From contig CANSSP010000008.1 in the NCBI GenBank assembly GCA_947649645.1, positions 1-64,000 on the forward strand: DNA of 64,000 nucleotides, read 5' to 3'. Positions 42,553 through 51,780 of the stretch are shown piece after piece. This DNA is from an uncultured Roseburia sp. (GTDB lineage Bacteria; Bacillota; Clostridia; Lachnospirales; Lachnospiraceae). The translations under genes and the position numbers were made by a program. Positions within the stretch are counted from its first letter, which is position 1; each line of letters begins with the position of its first letter. The notes below the pieces were generated by a model. It had not been told where the DNA came from. It saw only the letters and a list, made by a program, of their open reading frames with translations, and ran no database searches.

Positions 42553-45408
42553 TGTATCTCCCGGCTCTGCGTATCGCTGTTTCGCCCGTTCTGTAAAATC
42601 CTCAAAGCAACCGTCCAGTTCCTGCGCAAACTCTTCGCGGAAGATCAGCCTCATTTTCTTATAGCGTTTCCTGGCCTCTTTTATATCACCGTTGAGAAAA
42701 AGGCATTCCACCAGCCGCTCAGCAACTGGCACCGCATACTGGTCAACAGCCGCCGCCTTTTCCAAAAGCAGTACGGCCGCGCCAAAATCCCCGCTTTCCG
42801 CTTTTAATTCTGCAAGACCGACGATTGTCTGCAAAAAAATCCGTTCCACATACTCCCGGTATCCTCCCAGCCAGGCGTAATCCTCCCCATACATATAACA
42901 CTCATGATAAAGAGCCGTTGCCTCTGTCACATCTTTTAGTCCTGGCAGACTCCTTTTCTGTATCTGCCGATTCCATTCCATCAGCACACCGATATCAGAT
43001 AATATGCAATCATAGTGGAGCGCATAAGTCTGACTTTCGACTTTTAACAATTCCGGCGCGCCTGCTTTTGCAAGGGCTTTTCTGAGGTAAGACATCGTTG
43101 TATGAAACAACACCGTCGCTTTTTTACAGTCCCGTTCCGGCCACAAACGCCCGGTCAGTGTATCCCTCGTAATACCCCTGCCTTCCTCATAAAACAGACA
43201 CGCAAACAATTCTTTTGTTTTTCTGGTGCGCCAGACCACTCTCCCGTCCGCCCCCTCCGCCTCCAGCGGACCAAGGCACCTGACTTTAAGCCATATTTCT
43301 TTTTCTTGTTTTTCTTCCTTCTGCGCGCCACTCTTCAGCACTTCCTCCAGGACACACAAATCTTCACCGTGGAGAAACGGTCCGGACAGTCCCATACGGA
43401 TACGTTCCTCTTCAATCTGCCTGATCTCTTCCGCTTTCATTTGCTCTGTACTGCCGGCGTCGCCGGATATGTTTATCCCTTCCTCTTTCCGAAACGACGC
43501 GAGAAGCAGAAGCAATCTCATCCAGCGGGCAAATACCCCTCCTCCGCCAAGTCGCAGCCCCTCCTCCGCCAGTTTTATCCACTCCGTATCCTTTCTGACA
43601 TACCGCGCTTCCACGGCACAGTAAAACCCATATTCCGCATATATCTTTGATATCCTTGCCATCTGCCTTGCCTGGCAGATGATTTCATCCCAGGCGCAGC
43701 CCTCTTTTTCCTGCGGCCGGCTGATGCGAAGTGCCCAGCACACCATCTGGCACAGGCCATGAAAAGAACTTCTGCAAGACCTGGTTTGTGCATTCCTTTT
43801 CAGAAACTGCCGCAGCTCCACAAATCCTTCCATCTCAAGGCAGTACTCCAGCCTGCGCAGTACAATCCGCAAACCAAAGCCTGTGGTCACACCCAGGAGC
43901 CGTTCTTCTGCAAAACCCGCCAGTTCCTTTGCAGGCGCCGGACCATGCCGTTCTCTGATATATTTCAGCTGCTCATGTGCATATTCCGCATACCGTTCAA
44001 AATGCCGGTTCTGTATCGCCATATCCATCGCCCTGGAGAGCAGTTCCATCCCCTGCTCCCCGTCACCCTGGTATATCAGATAGCGATACAGCCAGAACAG
44101 CGTCGTTTCGCTCCGAACGCCCTCTGCGTTACACAGACGGGAAATCCATCCCTGTGAAATAGTCCCCCTTCCTGTCTCATATAGAATACGTATTTTTTTT
44201 TCTACGATCACAGATAAGATTTCATTCCCCGCTTCCCCACACTCCATCGCATATTCCGCCGCTTTGTCCCACTCCTCACGCCGTGCACAATATTCCGCCG
44301 CCCTGTGCAAAAGAATCTCTCTGCGCCCCGGTTCCAGCCTGCTCTGTAAGAATACGGCAAACACCGGATAATAAAAATATCCGCTCTGGCTATCTGGCAG
44401 CCTGGCCAGGAACAGATTTTCACAGGCGAGATATTCCAATATCCGCCCGGTATTTCTGAGCCCGAGCACAAAATCCAGAAATTCCTCCTTAACTTCAGCA
44501 AATATGGACGACTCTGTCAAAAATAACTGCATAGCAGGGGAAAGCCTTCGAAATATTTTAAAAAAAATGTAGTCATTGAGATGAGAGGCTTCATTCATAT
44601 ATTCGGGCACAAAACGAGATGCGTCGTTCCTCATATCCAGTCCTGCAAAAATGATTCCGGCGGCCCATCCCCCGGTATACCGGAAAACAAGCCGGGTCAG
44701 GCCGTTCTCTGCTTCCTTCCCGGCCAGATGGCCCAACAATACTTTCGTCTCCTGCTCTGTAAACCGAAGCTGTTCCGCAGAAAAAATGCGCACCCCTCCC
44801 TGCATCACATGCACTGCCAGAAACGGCGGGAGACTGCTCTGCACTGCGAGCAGAAGCTGAAGCTTCCCCTGTCCGTACTCCATCAGCGTCTCCACCATCT
44901 CATAAATCCTCTCATCTGATATCATCTGAAAGTCATCCATACAGACATAAAACAGCCCTTCACTATCTTCAACATGAAAAAAGGACAGAAACCGCTGAGA
45001 TATGTCAGCGATTTCTGCCTCCCGGTTTCTTATTTCCAGAATTTCTGTTTTCTTTTTTCCCATTATCGCAGAACAGATTCCGTGAAAAAAATAATCCGGA
45101 TCGTTATCCACGCCGCTTACTCGATACCAGCAGCATCTTCCCTCATGCCGTCTGGCAAATTCCGCCATCACCGTCGTCTTTCCAAATCCCGCTCCGGCTG
45201 TCAGGACAATCACCTTTTCCCCACTCCGTTCAAACTGCCCGATCAGCCTCCGGCGGCTCACTGCGCCCGGCGGCTGTTCCGGAATGCGGATTTTTGTTTC
45301 CAGATCGCCGGCTCTCCTCCTTCTCTCTTCCCCTGCCAATTTCCCGTTCTCCTTTTTCTGTATCATCGCTGTGGCGGAATATCTGAAATACTCCGGCCGC
45401 GCACACAC
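42538..45408 (-). CDS. MalT-like ATPase/SARP hybrid transcriptional regulator
   Basis: The 956-residue protein begins with a STAND-type ATPase of the MalT/LAL group: Walker A LTAGAGFGKTTVMAEFA (about 68-86) and Walker B FYVCMDDFQM. A tetratricopeptide-like helical middle follows. The C-terminus is not LuxR-type but a SARP unit: a winged helix (VWRTRKTKELFACLFYEEGR, about 705-780) and a BTAD helical domain to about 940. The start is uncertain; GTG 45408 is used here, and an ATG lies 14 codons further in. Ligand-triggered oligomerisation and activation of transcription are known for MalT-type proteins. No LuxR HTH is seen. Confidence 0.78.
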   Translation of the reverse strand: MCARPEYFRYSATAMIQKKENGKLAGEERRRRAGDLETKIRIPEQPPGAVSRRRLIGQFERSGEKVIVLTAGAGFGKTTVMAEFARRHEGRCCWYRVSGVDNDPDYFFHGICSAIMGKKKTEILEIRNREAEIADISQRFLSFFHVEDSEGLFYVCMDDFQMISDERIYEMVETLMEYGQGKLQLLLAVQSSLPPFLAVHVMQGGVRIFSAEQLRFTEQETKVLLGHLAGKEAENGLTRLVFRYTGGWAAGIIFAGLDMRNDASRFVPEYMNEASHLNDYIFFKIFRRLSPAMQLFLTESSIFAEVKEEFLDFVLGLRNTGRILEYLACENLFLARLPDSQSGYFYYPVFAVFLQSRLEPGRREILLHRAAEYCARREEWDKAAEYAMECGEAGNEILSVIVEKKIRILYETGRGTISQGWISRLCNAEGVRSETTLFWLYRYLIYQGDGEQGMELLSRAMDMAIQNRHFERYAEYAHEQLKYIRERHGPAPAKELAGFAEERLLGVTTGFGLRIVLRRLEYCLEMEGFVELRQFLKRNAQTRSCRSSFHGLCQMVCWALRISRPQEKEGCAWDEIICQARQMARISKIYAEYGFYCAVEARYVRKDTEWIKLAEEGLRLGGGGVFARWMRLLLLLASFRKEEGINISGDAGSTEQMKAEEIRQIEEERIRMGLSGPFLHGEDLCVLEEVLKSGAQKEEKQEKEIWLKVRCLGPLEAEGADGRVVWRTRKTKELFACLFYEEGRGITRDTLTGRLWPERDCKKATVLFHTTMSYLRKALAKAGAPELLKVESQTYALHYDCILSDIGVLMEWNRQIQKRSLPGLKDVTEATALYHECYMYGEDYAWLGGYREYVERIFLQTIVGLAELKAESGDFGAAVLLLEKAAAVDQYAVPVAERLVECLFLNGDIKEARKRYKKMRLIFREEFAQELDGCFEDFTERAKQRYAEPGDTEKDR

Positions 45409-45501
45409 TTTGCACCTGCCCTGTATCTCTGGCCAGAATGCAGCTCATATGATTAATACCCCTAAAATACAATGAATCAGCAAGGATTTCAACCGTATTA
45501 C

Positions 45502-45529
45502 AAAAGAGGAGACATCTCTGCCTCCTCTT
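45502..45529 (-). terminator. terminator after the alpha/beta hydrolase gene
   Basis: AAGAGGAG (45504-45511) pairs with CTCCTCTT (45522-45529) and is followed by TTTTG on the minus strand, just after the hydrolase stop codon. Confidence 0.55.
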
Positions 45530-45534
45530 CCAGA

Positions 45535-46557
45535 CTAAAACTGATTTTTCTCCCGCCATACGCCAATGTGTTGTGTCACACCGGCCAGATTTGTATACCA
45601 TATATAATGGCTCCCGTCCACAATCTGCAGTTCATGATTTCCCTTCTGCAGATTGAGCTGATTTTCATGTCCGGTCTTCCATGCCGGAAGTGCGTCTGCA
45701 TTATCGGAACAAATCATCACAAGCACCGGCAGATCATCCGGAAACTTTTTATCTTTAATCGCGAGCAGCGACTGATCCATCCGTTCAATTTCATCTTTGA
45801 TCACCGCATTTCCGCTGCTGCAAAATCCCTGCAGATACTCTTCCTCGTCGCTTTCGGAGTAAGCATACCCGGCAATATCCGGCAAAAAAGCCCCATACTG
45901 TTCCGGATCTTCGCGGACTGCCTTAAGAAAATCCTCCGCCGATGCAAACGTGTTTTTAAGCGAAGCAAACTCTTCCGTCTGTTTTAACATGTATTCCTGC
46001 TCCATCGCAAGCGCTTCCGATAAACCCTCATCGTAAACCGTATTGTCTATGGCAATAAATCCTTTTACCTTTTCCGGATAATCATGGACGAAACTGAGTC
46101 CATACACACCGGAAATCGAATGGACAAGCAGCACACAAGAATCAATTTCAAGTATATCAAGGGCATCTTTTATCTCCCTGTTTCTATTTGAAACAGTTCT
46201 CTCCGCTGTGGTTTCATCACTCAGCCCATAACCGAACGGTTCCAGAATCACAACATTAAACTCCGTCTTCAGCGATTCCGCAAGCGGCTTAAAATAAATA
46301 TGTGGAGACGGTACTCCCAGTGCGGGAAGCATCACCAGCGTCGTCTTTGTCCCATCCTTAAAATCCTGCCCCGTCTGGTCGGTATCCCCGTATAAAATGA
46401 CATGCATTTCCTTTCCGTCCACCGTCACATAACGACTGACACAGCCCGCATCCGCCACTCCCCGGCCGCCATAAGCCGGCACATAAGCCAGCATCCCGGC
46501 CATAAACACAAGTACAAGCGCCGCGCTCCAATAACGTTTTTTCAATAAATTCCTCAT
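45535..46557 (-). CDS. membrane-anchored or secreted alpha/beta hydrolase
   Basis: An N-terminal hydrophobic segment (about 10-28, WSAALVLVFMAGMLAYV) serves as a signal or anchor. The fold is seen in VMLPALGVPSPHIYFKPLA, VVILEPFGYGLSD, the nucleophile elbow LLVHSISGVYGL (Ser in HSISG), and VDGSHYIWY near the end, with the catalytic His. The 340-residue size is normal. Substrates of this broad family cannot be guessed. It stands alone between two terminators or control regions. Confidence 0.78.
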   Translation of the reverse strand: MRNLLKKRYWSAALVLVFMAGMLAYVPAYGGRGVADAGCVSRYVTVDGKEMHVILYGDTDQTGQDFKDGTKTTLVMLPALGVPSPHIYFKPLAESLKTEFNVVILEPFGYGLSDETTAERTVSNRNREIKDALDILEIDSCVLLVHSISGVYGLSFVHDYPEKVKGFIAIDNTVYDEGLSEALAMEQEYMLKQTEEFASLKNTFASAEDFLKAVREDPEQYGAFLPDIAGYAYSESDEEEYLQGFCSSGNAVIKDEIERMDQSLLAIKDKKFPDDLPVLVMICSDNADALPAWKTGHENQLNLQKGNHELQIVDGSHYIWYTNLAGVTQHIGVWREKNQF

Positions 46558-46717
46558 TTTTATCTCCTTTCCCTTTCAAATGTCTTCCGGGCTATTTTAC
46601 CACACCCCTCCTTCTTCCTCCACCAGAAACAATTCAATGTTTGTAGTATACCCACTCCCCATACCCATCATTTTTCTTCATTTTCCTACTTTTACTCCCA
46701 TTTTCCAATCTATGTGG

Positions 46718-46723
46718 TATAAT
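46718..46723 (+). promoter_or_regulatory. extended -10 promoter of trkA
   Basis: TGGTATAAT (46715-46723), a TGN-extended -10, lies 103 bp before the trkA start with no good -35. It would give a leader of about 95 nt containing the hairpin at 46747-46795. Confidence 0.5.
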
Positions 46724-46746
46724 GTACGAAAAGGGCAGAGCCAGAC

Positions 46747-46795
46747 GGTGAAAGAAAGTTATGCGGAGTCTGCTCTGGCATCTCTTTCTTTCACC
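46747..46795 (+). promoter_or_regulatory. long leader hairpin of the trkAH mRNA
   Basis: GGTGAAAGAAAG (46747-46758) is perfectly complementary to CTTTCTTTCACC (46784-46795) across a 25-base loop, directly upstream of the trkA ribosome site. A competing pairing of GCCAGA (46740-46745) with TCTGGC (46774-46779) is possible. There is no U run after the stem. A post-transcriptional control element or RNA stabiliser is likely; I do not recognise a known riboswitch class. Confidence 0.5.
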
Positions 46796-46825
46796 ATCTA
46801 AAAGCAATTGTTTTGGAGGATTATT

Positions 46826-48184
46826 ATGGATATCATCATTGTAGGCTGCGGCAAAGTAGGCTACACCCTTGTGGAACAGCTCAGCAACGAAGACCACAAC
46901 ATCGTGGTCATTGACGAAAAACAGGAACGGGTTCAGCGCATCACCGACAGTCTGGACGCCATGGGCATCGTCGGCAATGGAATCAATCACAGAACTCTGA
47001 TCGAAGCAGGCATTGGCACGGCCGATCTTCTGATTGCCGTGACAGGAGACGATGAAAAAAATCTGCTGTGCTGCGTAATCGCACGAAAAACCGGACATTG
47101 TCAGACTATAGCGCGCGTGCGCAATCCAATCTACAACGAAGAGATCGAATTTCTGAAAAAGGAATTTGGCCTTGCCATGATTATCAATCCTGAACTCACG
47201 GCGGCAAACGAAATTTCACGAATTTTTCAGTTTCCGTCTGCAATCCGTGTAGATTCTTTTGCAAAAGGACACGTGGAACTTCTTCACTTTAAAGTCGGGA
47301 AGAACTGTCCGCTGATTCACTTAAAACTTTTAAACTTATCGCAGACACTGCACACCAATGTGCTGGTGTGCACCGTCGTGCGCGGAAATGAAGTGATCAT
47401 TCCCAACGGTGATTTTGAATTTGAAGAAAATGATACAGTAGCCATCGCCTCGCAGCGGCGGAATGCAATCGAATTTTTCCAGAAGATCGGCATTATGAAG
47501 ACACGTGTGGGCAGGGCAATCCTTGCCGGCGGCGGGAAGATTTCATTTTATCTCGCCAAAATCCTGCTGAAATCCGGAATCCGGGTGACAATCATCGAGA
47601 GGGACCGGGAGCGCTGTGATGTGTTAAGCGATCTGATGCCCAAAGCAACCATTATCTGCGGAGACGCCACCGACCAGACACTGCTGATGCAGCTGGGACT
47701 CGACCAGGCCCAGGGTTTTGCAGCACTGACCGGCCTCGACGAGGAAAACATTCTTCTCTCGCTGTATGCCAACGACGTTTCCAATGCGCGGACTGTCACT
47801 AAAATCAACCGGATCAGTTTTCACTCCGTCATCAATGAGCTCAACCTCGGAAGCACCATTTATCCAAGAATCATTACGGCGGATTATATCGTAAAATACG
47901 TGCGCTCCACAAATAATTCCAGAAACAGCAACGTGGAAACGCTCTACAAACTTGCAAATGGAAAGGCGGAAGCACTGGAATTTATCATCAAAGCCGATTC
48001 CGCGGTCGCAGGTATCCCACTGCAGGATCTGCACTTCCGCAAAAACACACTGATCTGTTGCATATACCGCCATGGAAAAGTCATTATCCCCAGCGGGCAG
48101 GATATCATAAAAGCCGGGGATTCCGTTCTTGTCGTACTCTCTGGCTACCGGATTTCCGACATCAAAGAGATTCTGGAGGATTAA
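46826..48184 (+). CDS. trkA: Trk potassium uptake regulatory protein TrkA
   Basis: The 452-residue protein has two RCK units. The first starts MDIIIVGCGKVGYTLVEQL (GxGxxG NAD site, Asp-rich VVIDE) and the second AILAGGGKISFYLAKILL, each followed by a TrkA_C-like segment. It gates the K+ channel subunit TrkH by binding NAD(H)/ATP. GGAGG six bases before ATG 46826 sets the start. trkH begins 6 bp after its stop, so the two are cotranscribed. Confidence 0.93.
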   Translation: MDIIIVGCGKVGYTLVEQLSNEDHNIVVIDEKQERVQRITDSLDAMGIVGNGINHRTLIEAGIGTADLLIAVTGDDEKNLLCCVIARKTGHCQTIARVRNPIYNEEIEFLKKEFGLAMIINPELTAANEISRIFQFPSAIRVDSFAKGHVELLHFKVGKNCPLIHLKLLNLSQTLHTNVLVCTVVRGNEVIIPNGDFEFEENDTVAIASQRRNAIEFFQKIGIMKTRVGRAILAGGGKISFYLAKILLKSGIRVTIIERDRERCDVLSDLMPKATIICGDATDQTLLMQLGLDQAQGFAALTGLDEENILLSLYANDVSNARTVTKINRISFHSVINELNLGSTIYPRIITADYIVKYVRSTNNSRNSNVETLYKLANGKAEALEFIIKADSAVAGIPLQDLHFRKNTLICCIYRHGKVIIPSGQDIIKAGDSVLVVLSGYRISDIKEILED

Positions 48185-48190
48185 TCTGCG

Positions 48191-49633
48191 ATGAATTATT
48201 GGATTATATTATATATTCTGGGATGTGTCTTAAAATTTGAAAGCGGTTTTTTGCTGCTCCCCGCCATTGTGGGCCTTCTCTACCAGGAAGGAAACGCTCT
48301 CGCTTATTTCGCCGTCGCCGCCCTCTGCCTGATCTTAGGGATGCTCCTCACTCACAAAAAGCCGGTTTCCACGAATCTCTATACCAGAGAGGGATTCGTC
48401 ACCGTGGCCTTAAGCTGGATCGTAATGAGTATCTTCGGCGCGCTTCCTTTTGTGCTGACAAAAGATATTCCCTCCTATGTAGACGCACTGTTTGAAACGA
48501 TTTCAGGGTTTACCACCACCGGAGCCAGCATACTGACAGAGGTGGAACCACTCTCCCATGCCAGCCTGTTCTGGCGCAGTTTTTCTCACTGGATCGGTGG
48601 AATGGGCGTTTTTGTCTTTATCATGGCCATCCTTCCGCTCATGGGCGGCGGCTCAAACATGAATCTGATGAAAGCGGAAAGTCCCGGCCCTTCGGTCAGC
48701 AAGCTGGTACCGCACGCGAAAGATACGGCAAAAATTCTGTACGGGCTTTATCTGGCCATGACCGTCACCGAAGTCGTCCTCTTACGGCTTTTCGGAATGA
48801 CACTTTTTGATGCGCTGACTACCGCTTTCGGCACCGTAGGCACAGGCGGCTTTGGTATCAGAAATGACAGTCTCGCAGGTTATTCGCCTGCACTGCAGAA
48901 CATTGTAACAATCTTCATGATTTTAAGCGGTGTCAATTATACCGCATATTTTTACATACTAAGCCGCAAAATAAAAGAAGCCTTCTGTATGGAAGAAATC
49001 CGCTGGTATTTTATCCTTATTTTTGCATCTGCCGGCGTTATCGCGGCAAATATCCGCAGTCTATACCCTACGCTGCGCGAAACACTGCGGCACGCCTTTT
49101 TCCAGGTCGGTTCCATAATCACCACCACGGGATTTGCCACGACTGACTTCGATCTCTGGCCGGAAATGTCCAAATGCATTCTGGTCGTACTGATGTTTGT
49201 CGGCGCCTGCGCGGGAAGCACAGGGGGTGGAATGAAAGTATCCAGGCTCCTGATCCTGTTTAAAACGATCCGGAAAGAACTCCTGCTGATCATCCACCCG
49301 CGGGAAGTGCGGAAAATCCGCATGGACGGCCGTTCCGTCGAACACGAGGTCACGCGCGCGTCAAACGTTTTTCTTGTCATCTACTTCGTGGTACTGCTGC
49401 TCTCCACCCTGCTGATCAGCGTTGACGAGTACAATTTTACAACTAATTTTACTGCTGTCGTCTCGGCGCTCAATAACATCGGGCCCGGACTTGACCTTGT
49501 CGGTCCCACCCAGAACTTTTCTATTTTTTCGGCATTTTCAAAGTTTATCCTGATGTTTGACATGCTTGCCGGAAGACTGGAATTGTTTCCGATGATGATA
49601 CTTATGATGCCCGCCACCTGGAAACGCAGATGA
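48191..49633 (+). CDS. trkH: Trk potassium uptake channel subunit TrkH
   Basis: The 480-residue integral membrane protein has four M1-P-M2 repeats with the selectivity-filter segments visible as ISGFTTTGASIL, FGTVGTGGFGI, TTTGFATTDF and ALNNIGPGL. The last has the usual variation. It forms the K+ pathway with TrkA. The ending overlaps an in-frame ATG of the next gene, but the likely start of that gene lies downstream. Confidence 0.93.
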   Translation: MNYWIILYILGCVLKFESGFLLLPAIVGLLYQEGNALAYFAVAALCLILGMLLTHKKPVSTNLYTREGFVTVALSWIVMSIFGALPFVLTKDIPSYVDALFETISGFTTTGASILTEVEPLSHASLFWRSFSHWIGGMGVFVFIMAILPLMGGGSNMNLMKAESPGPSVSKLVPHAKDTAKILYGLYLAMTVTEVVLLRLFGMTLFDALTTAFGTVGTGGFGIRNDSLAGYSPALQNIVTIFMILSGVNYTAYFYILSRKIKEAFCMEEIRWYFILIFASAGVIAANIRSLYPTLRETLRHAFFQVGSIITTTGFATTDFDLWPEMSKCILVVLMFVGACAGSTGGGMKVSRLLILFKTIRKELLLIIHPREVRKIRMDGRSVEHEVTRASNVFLVIYFVVLLLSTLLISVDEYNFTTNFTAVVSALNNIGPGLDLVGPTQNFSIFSAFSKFILMFDMLAGRLELFPMMILMMPATWKRR

Positions 49634-49668
49634 CGTCCGTCAGACCAGAAAGAAAGGAAGGAAAAATA

Positions 49669-50538
49669 ATGTGGCTTGCCGATAATTGGAAAGACTATGA
49701 AGTGCTGGACTGCTCCGGCGGTGAAAAGCTGGAACGATGGGGATCCCACATCCTCATCCGCCCCGACCCGCAGGTGATCTGGGACACCCCGAAAACAGAA
49801 CCCGGCTGGAAAAAACCTGCCGCGCACTATCACCGGAGCAGCAAAGGCGGCGGCGAATGGGAATTTTTCAATCTTCCCGCCCAGTGGAATATACACTATG
49901 GCACGCTTACCTTCCAGTTAAAACCCTTTCATTTTAAACACACCGGCCTTTTTCCCGAACAGGCCGTAAACTGGAACTGGTTTTCAGACAAAATAAAAAA
50001 AGCCGGGCGGCCCGTAAAAGTTTTAAACCTTTTTGCCTACACAGGAGGCGCCACACTTGCGGCTGCGGCCGCCGGAGCCTCTGTCACCCATGTGGACGCT
50101 TCAAAAGGCATGGTAACCTGGGCAAAAGAAAACGCCGTATGTTCCGGACTCGGCGAAGCCCCCGTCCGCTGGATTGTCGACGACTGCGTAAAATTTACGG
50201 AGCGGGAAATACGCCGTGGAAACCGGTATGATGCAGTGATTATGGATCCTCCGTCTTACGGCCGCGGCCCCAAGGGGGAAATCTGGAAAATCGAAAACTG
50301 CATCTTTCCTCTGATCCGTTTGTGTGCAGAGCTCCTGACCGAAAAACCGCTCTTTTTTCTGGTCAATTCTTACACGACGGGACTCCAGCCCGCAGTGCTC
50401 GCATACATGCTCGGCACGGCACTGAAAAAATATCGCGGAACCGTCACGGCAGACGAAATCGGACTGCCGGTAAAAACGAGCGGACTTATCCTGCCGTGCG
50501 GAGCGAGCGGAAGATTTGAGGGCAGGAGAGACCAGTAA
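49669..50538 (+). CDS. class I rRNA methyltransferase-like protein (RlmI/RlmK type)
   Basis: The 289-residue protein has a SAM-binding domain with VLNLFAYTGGATLAAAAAGA (motif I) and VTHVDASKGMVTWAKENA, then YDAVIMDPPSYGRGPKGE (DPPSYGRG), the pattern of RlmK/RlmI 23S rRNA methyltransferases. The N-terminal part lacks the PUA domain of RlmI. Start ATG 49669 follows AAGGAAGG by seven bases. The substrate base is not determined by the sequence. Confidence 0.8.
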   Translation: MWLADNWKDYEVLDCSGGEKLERWGSHILIRPDPQVIWDTPKTEPGWKKPAAHYHRSSKGGGEWEFFNLPAQWNIHYGTLTFQLKPFHFKHTGLFPEQAVNWNWFSDKIKKAGRPVKVLNLFAYTGGATLAAAAAGASVTHVDASKGMVTWAKENAVCSGLGEAPVRWIVDDCVKFTEREIRRGNRYDAVIMDPPSYGRGPKGEIWKIENCIFPLIRLCAELLTEKPLFFLVNSYTTGLQPAVLAYMLGTALKKYRGTVTADEIGLPVKTSGLILPCGASGRFEGRRDQ

Positions 50539-50630
50539 CATCATCTTCATCGAGCCGGGAAATGATTTTTCCCCTGCGCGCCCCGTGCACCGCATAACAG
50601 CATGTTTCCTCTGCATGAGGCTGTGCATTA

Positions 50631-50658
50631 TAAAACGGGAACCACTCAGCGGTTCCCG
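50631..50658 (-). terminator. terminator after the pyruvate kinase-like gene
   Basis: CGGGAACC (50636-50643), loop ACTCAGC, and GGTTCCCG (50651-50658) form a perfect stem, followed on the minus strand by TTTTATAA. It overlaps the stop codon region of the gene. Confidence 0.75.
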
Positions 50659-51701
50659 TTCTGGCGCGCCAGAAAAGCTTCCGTCTCACGCACTGTTTTC
50701 ACCATATACTCCATCGCCTGGACCGGGTATTTTCCCACGGCCGTCTCACCTGTCAGCATCACCGAGGCCGCCCCTTCCTGTACCGCCCGGAAAATATCCG
50801 ATACCTCTGCGCGCGTCGGCACGGCTGACGCCTCCATCGACGCCAGCATCTGCGTCACAACCATAAACGGCTTTGCCGCACTTCGGCAGATTTTCGCAAT
50901 CTGCGCCTGTATCACGGGAAGCTGCCAGAGCGGAACCGCATTGCCCAGGTCGCCTCTGGCAACCACAATCTCGTCGCAATACGGCAGCAGTGCGGCTAGC
51001 TTTGCGGCCCCGTCCAGATTTTCGATCTTTGCAAAGACACGGATATCGGTCGCATTTACGTCTCTCAGAGCCTCTTTCAGACACAATAGATCCTGCTCGT
51101 CCCTGACGAACGGAAGCATTACGCCCGTAATCCCATACGTTCCTGCCTTCCTGATATTTTCCAGATCACTCTTTGTCAGCGTCGGCAGACGCAAAGTCAC
51201 TCCGGGAAGTGCGATACTCTTGCCTCCGGCCAGCATACCGCCCCGAATGACGCGGCATCTGGCCGCCTGCCCCGATTTTCCGCCCACAATGCCATCATCC
51301 GGCCGCAGAAGGATCCTTCCGTCGTCCAGCAGAACATCCTGTCCGTGAACAAGATGCGGGAGAATCCCGGCAGGAACCGGAATCTGCCCCGCCGCCGTCT
51401 CACCATCGGCCTCTTCTGCACCCAGCACACATACATCGCCATCCGTCAGATAAAAAGGGGACCGGAGCGCTCCGATTCGCAGCTCCGGCCCTTTTAAGTC
51501 CATCAGAATCTCCGGTCCGCTCTCTGTCCGTTTTCCCTTCTCATACGCCGAATGAATACTGGCAATCCAGTCAGACGCCTCTGTCAGTCCGGAGTGCGAC
51601 AGATTGATACGAACTCCCGTCATACCTTTTTCAAATAAGCGGGCCAGCGTCTCTGTATCACAGCAGGCCGGCCCGATCGTTCCGTATATTTTCGTGCTCA
51701 T
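50646..51701 (-). CDS. short pyruvate kinase-like protein
   Basis: The 351-residue protein contains the pyruvate kinase barrel and small B domain: TIGPACCDTETLARLFEKG, RINLSHSG, DLKGPELRIG, AKIENLDGAAKL, VVARGDLGNAV and MVVTQMLASM, then LTGETAVGKYPV. It lacks the C-terminal regulatory domain (ordinary enzymes are 470 residues or more). GDLG is followed by NAV instead of the usual VEI. ATG 51701 follows GGGGGAAAG. It could be a second, unregulated enzyme or a repurposed phosphotransferase. Confidence 0.8.
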   Translation of the reverse strand: MSTKIYGTIGPACCDTETLARLFEKGMTGVRINLSHSGLTEASDWIASIHSAYEKGKRTESGPEILMDLKGPELRIGALRSPFYLTDGDVCVLGAEEADGETAAGQIPVPAGILPHLVHGQDVLLDDGRILLRPDDGIVGGKSGQAARCRVIRGGMLAGGKSIALPGVTLRLPTLTKSDLENIRKAGTYGITGVMLPFVRDEQDLLCLKEALRDVNATDIRVFAKIENLDGAAKLAALLPYCDEIVVARGDLGNAVPLWQLPVIQAQIAKICRSAAKPFMVVTQMLASMEASAVPTRAEVSDIFRAVQEGAASVMLTGETAVGKYPVQAMEYMVKTVRETEAFLARQNGNR

Positions 51702-51780
51702 GCTTTCCCCCTTTGCCCGGACTGCGGTAAAAGTCCGGCACCCGGACGATCCGCCTTCGGGCATCCGATCACATTTTCCG

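Noticed and set aside
46730..46800. A c-di-AMP (ydaO) riboswitch before trkA
   Set aside because: The leader is too short and the conserved ydaO core sequences are not visible; only a simple hairpin is supported.
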